From CAYZGU01 sp964478165 (GTDB lineage: Bacteria > Poribacteria > WGA-4E > JAJDTR01), in the NCBI GenBank assembly GCA_964478165.1, contig CAYZGU010000001.1, forward strand, positions 88,449 through 152,448: a DNA stretch of 64,000 nt, in the 5' to 3' direction. Shown here one piece after another: positions 63,860 through 64,000 of this stretch; position 1 is the first letter of the stretch; every line of letters starts with the position of its first letter. The notes beneath the pieces are model-generated. The model searched no databases. It worked only from the letters and a program-made list of their open reading frames with translations, and was not told the origin of the DNA. The translations under genes and the position numbers were made by a program.

Positions 63860-64000
63860 ATGCAGCTTCTATCGAACAAAGTTATCTACCACAACGGTCA
63901 GCACAACGCCTTTACATCGATGGTGCGTTGGAAAGACAAATATTGGGTAACATTCAGAAACGGAAGCGCTCATAAATCCAATGACGGCAGAATTATGCTG
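63860..64000 (+). CDS. Sialidase-like protein, 5' part only
   Basis: From the ATG at 63860, preceded by CCAAGGAGACTCC, 47 codons are present before the window ends. The text HNGQHNAFTSMVRWKDKYWV, then TFRNGSAHKSNDGRIML matches the first blade of sialidase-like BNR proteins common in this bacterial group (HNAFTD...W.....FR.G..H). No signal peptide is seen. It is the last gene of the 60-64 kb run visible here. Confidence 0.7.
   Translation, partial: MQLLSNKVIYHNGQHNAFTSMVRWKDKYWVTFRNGSAHKSNDGRIML

Overview
The window looks like a chromosomal segment from a member of Candidatus Poribacteria or a close relative. The evidence is indirect but consistent: secreted proteins end in a sorting domain carrying the NPFNPETW.PYRL motif, and there are many Gfo/Idh/MocA oxidoreductases, phytanoyl-CoA dioxygenase-like proteins, TIM-barrel sugar isomerases, BNR/kelch propellers and LamG proteins. 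Base composition is moderate, Shine-Dalgarno sites are clear at many genes, and consensus sigma70-type promoters are visible. Taxonomy is inference; no rRNA or tRNA gene was seen.

Layout. 1-10.4 kb is mostly housekeeping: the start of a str operon (rpsL-rpsG) with a perfect consensus promoter, murJ, a DUF2203 gene, an rsmB-thiE/tenI-thiD run, a fused TRAP permease and birA. 10.6-16.2 kb holds a sialidase-like gene, a long gene-poor stretch and a penicillin-acylase family gene. 16.4-21.0 kb is a minus-strand hexuronate-type operon: a zinc alcohol dehydrogenase, a dead sugar epimerase, a tagaturonate epimerase (UxaE-like), and a fructuronate reductase-type SDR. 22-48 kb is a patchwork of carbohydrate genes: five sugar isomerase or Gfo/Idh genes, a GH20-like enzyme, a ketopantoate reductase-like gene, an Ntn asparaginase, propeller proteins, three PhyH-type dioxygenases, and a rhamnose locus (RhaM, a truncated sulfatase, RhaI). 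49-60 kb is an export region: two paralogous LamG lipid/sugar-binding-type secreted proteins, a HEAT-repeat secreted protein, and two tandem FG-GAP propeller proteins with C-terminal sorting domains, preceded by an orphan copy of that domain. 60-64 kb is another sugar oxidoreductase operon ending in a sialidase-like gene cut by the window edge.

The most striking property is decay. Reading the gaps by eye in several frames shows at least eight broken genes: a sugar epimerase, a beta-propeller, an internally deleted sulfatase, three Gfo/Idh genes, a PhyH gene and an orphan sorting domain. Several further gaps contain protein-like shreds I could not classify. Coding density is low and the broken families have intact paralogues nearby, which fits ongoing loss of redundant catabolic genes, possibly in a host-associated lineage (inference).

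Other points worth checking: a Pro-Gly to Ser-Asn change in the decoding loop of ribosomal protein S12, a PhyH-type dioxygenase with His-Gly-Gly where the iron-binding His-x-Asp should be, a 22-bp perfect inverted repeat directly before an FG-GAP gene, and an orphan strong promoter followed by a 30-codon reading frame.
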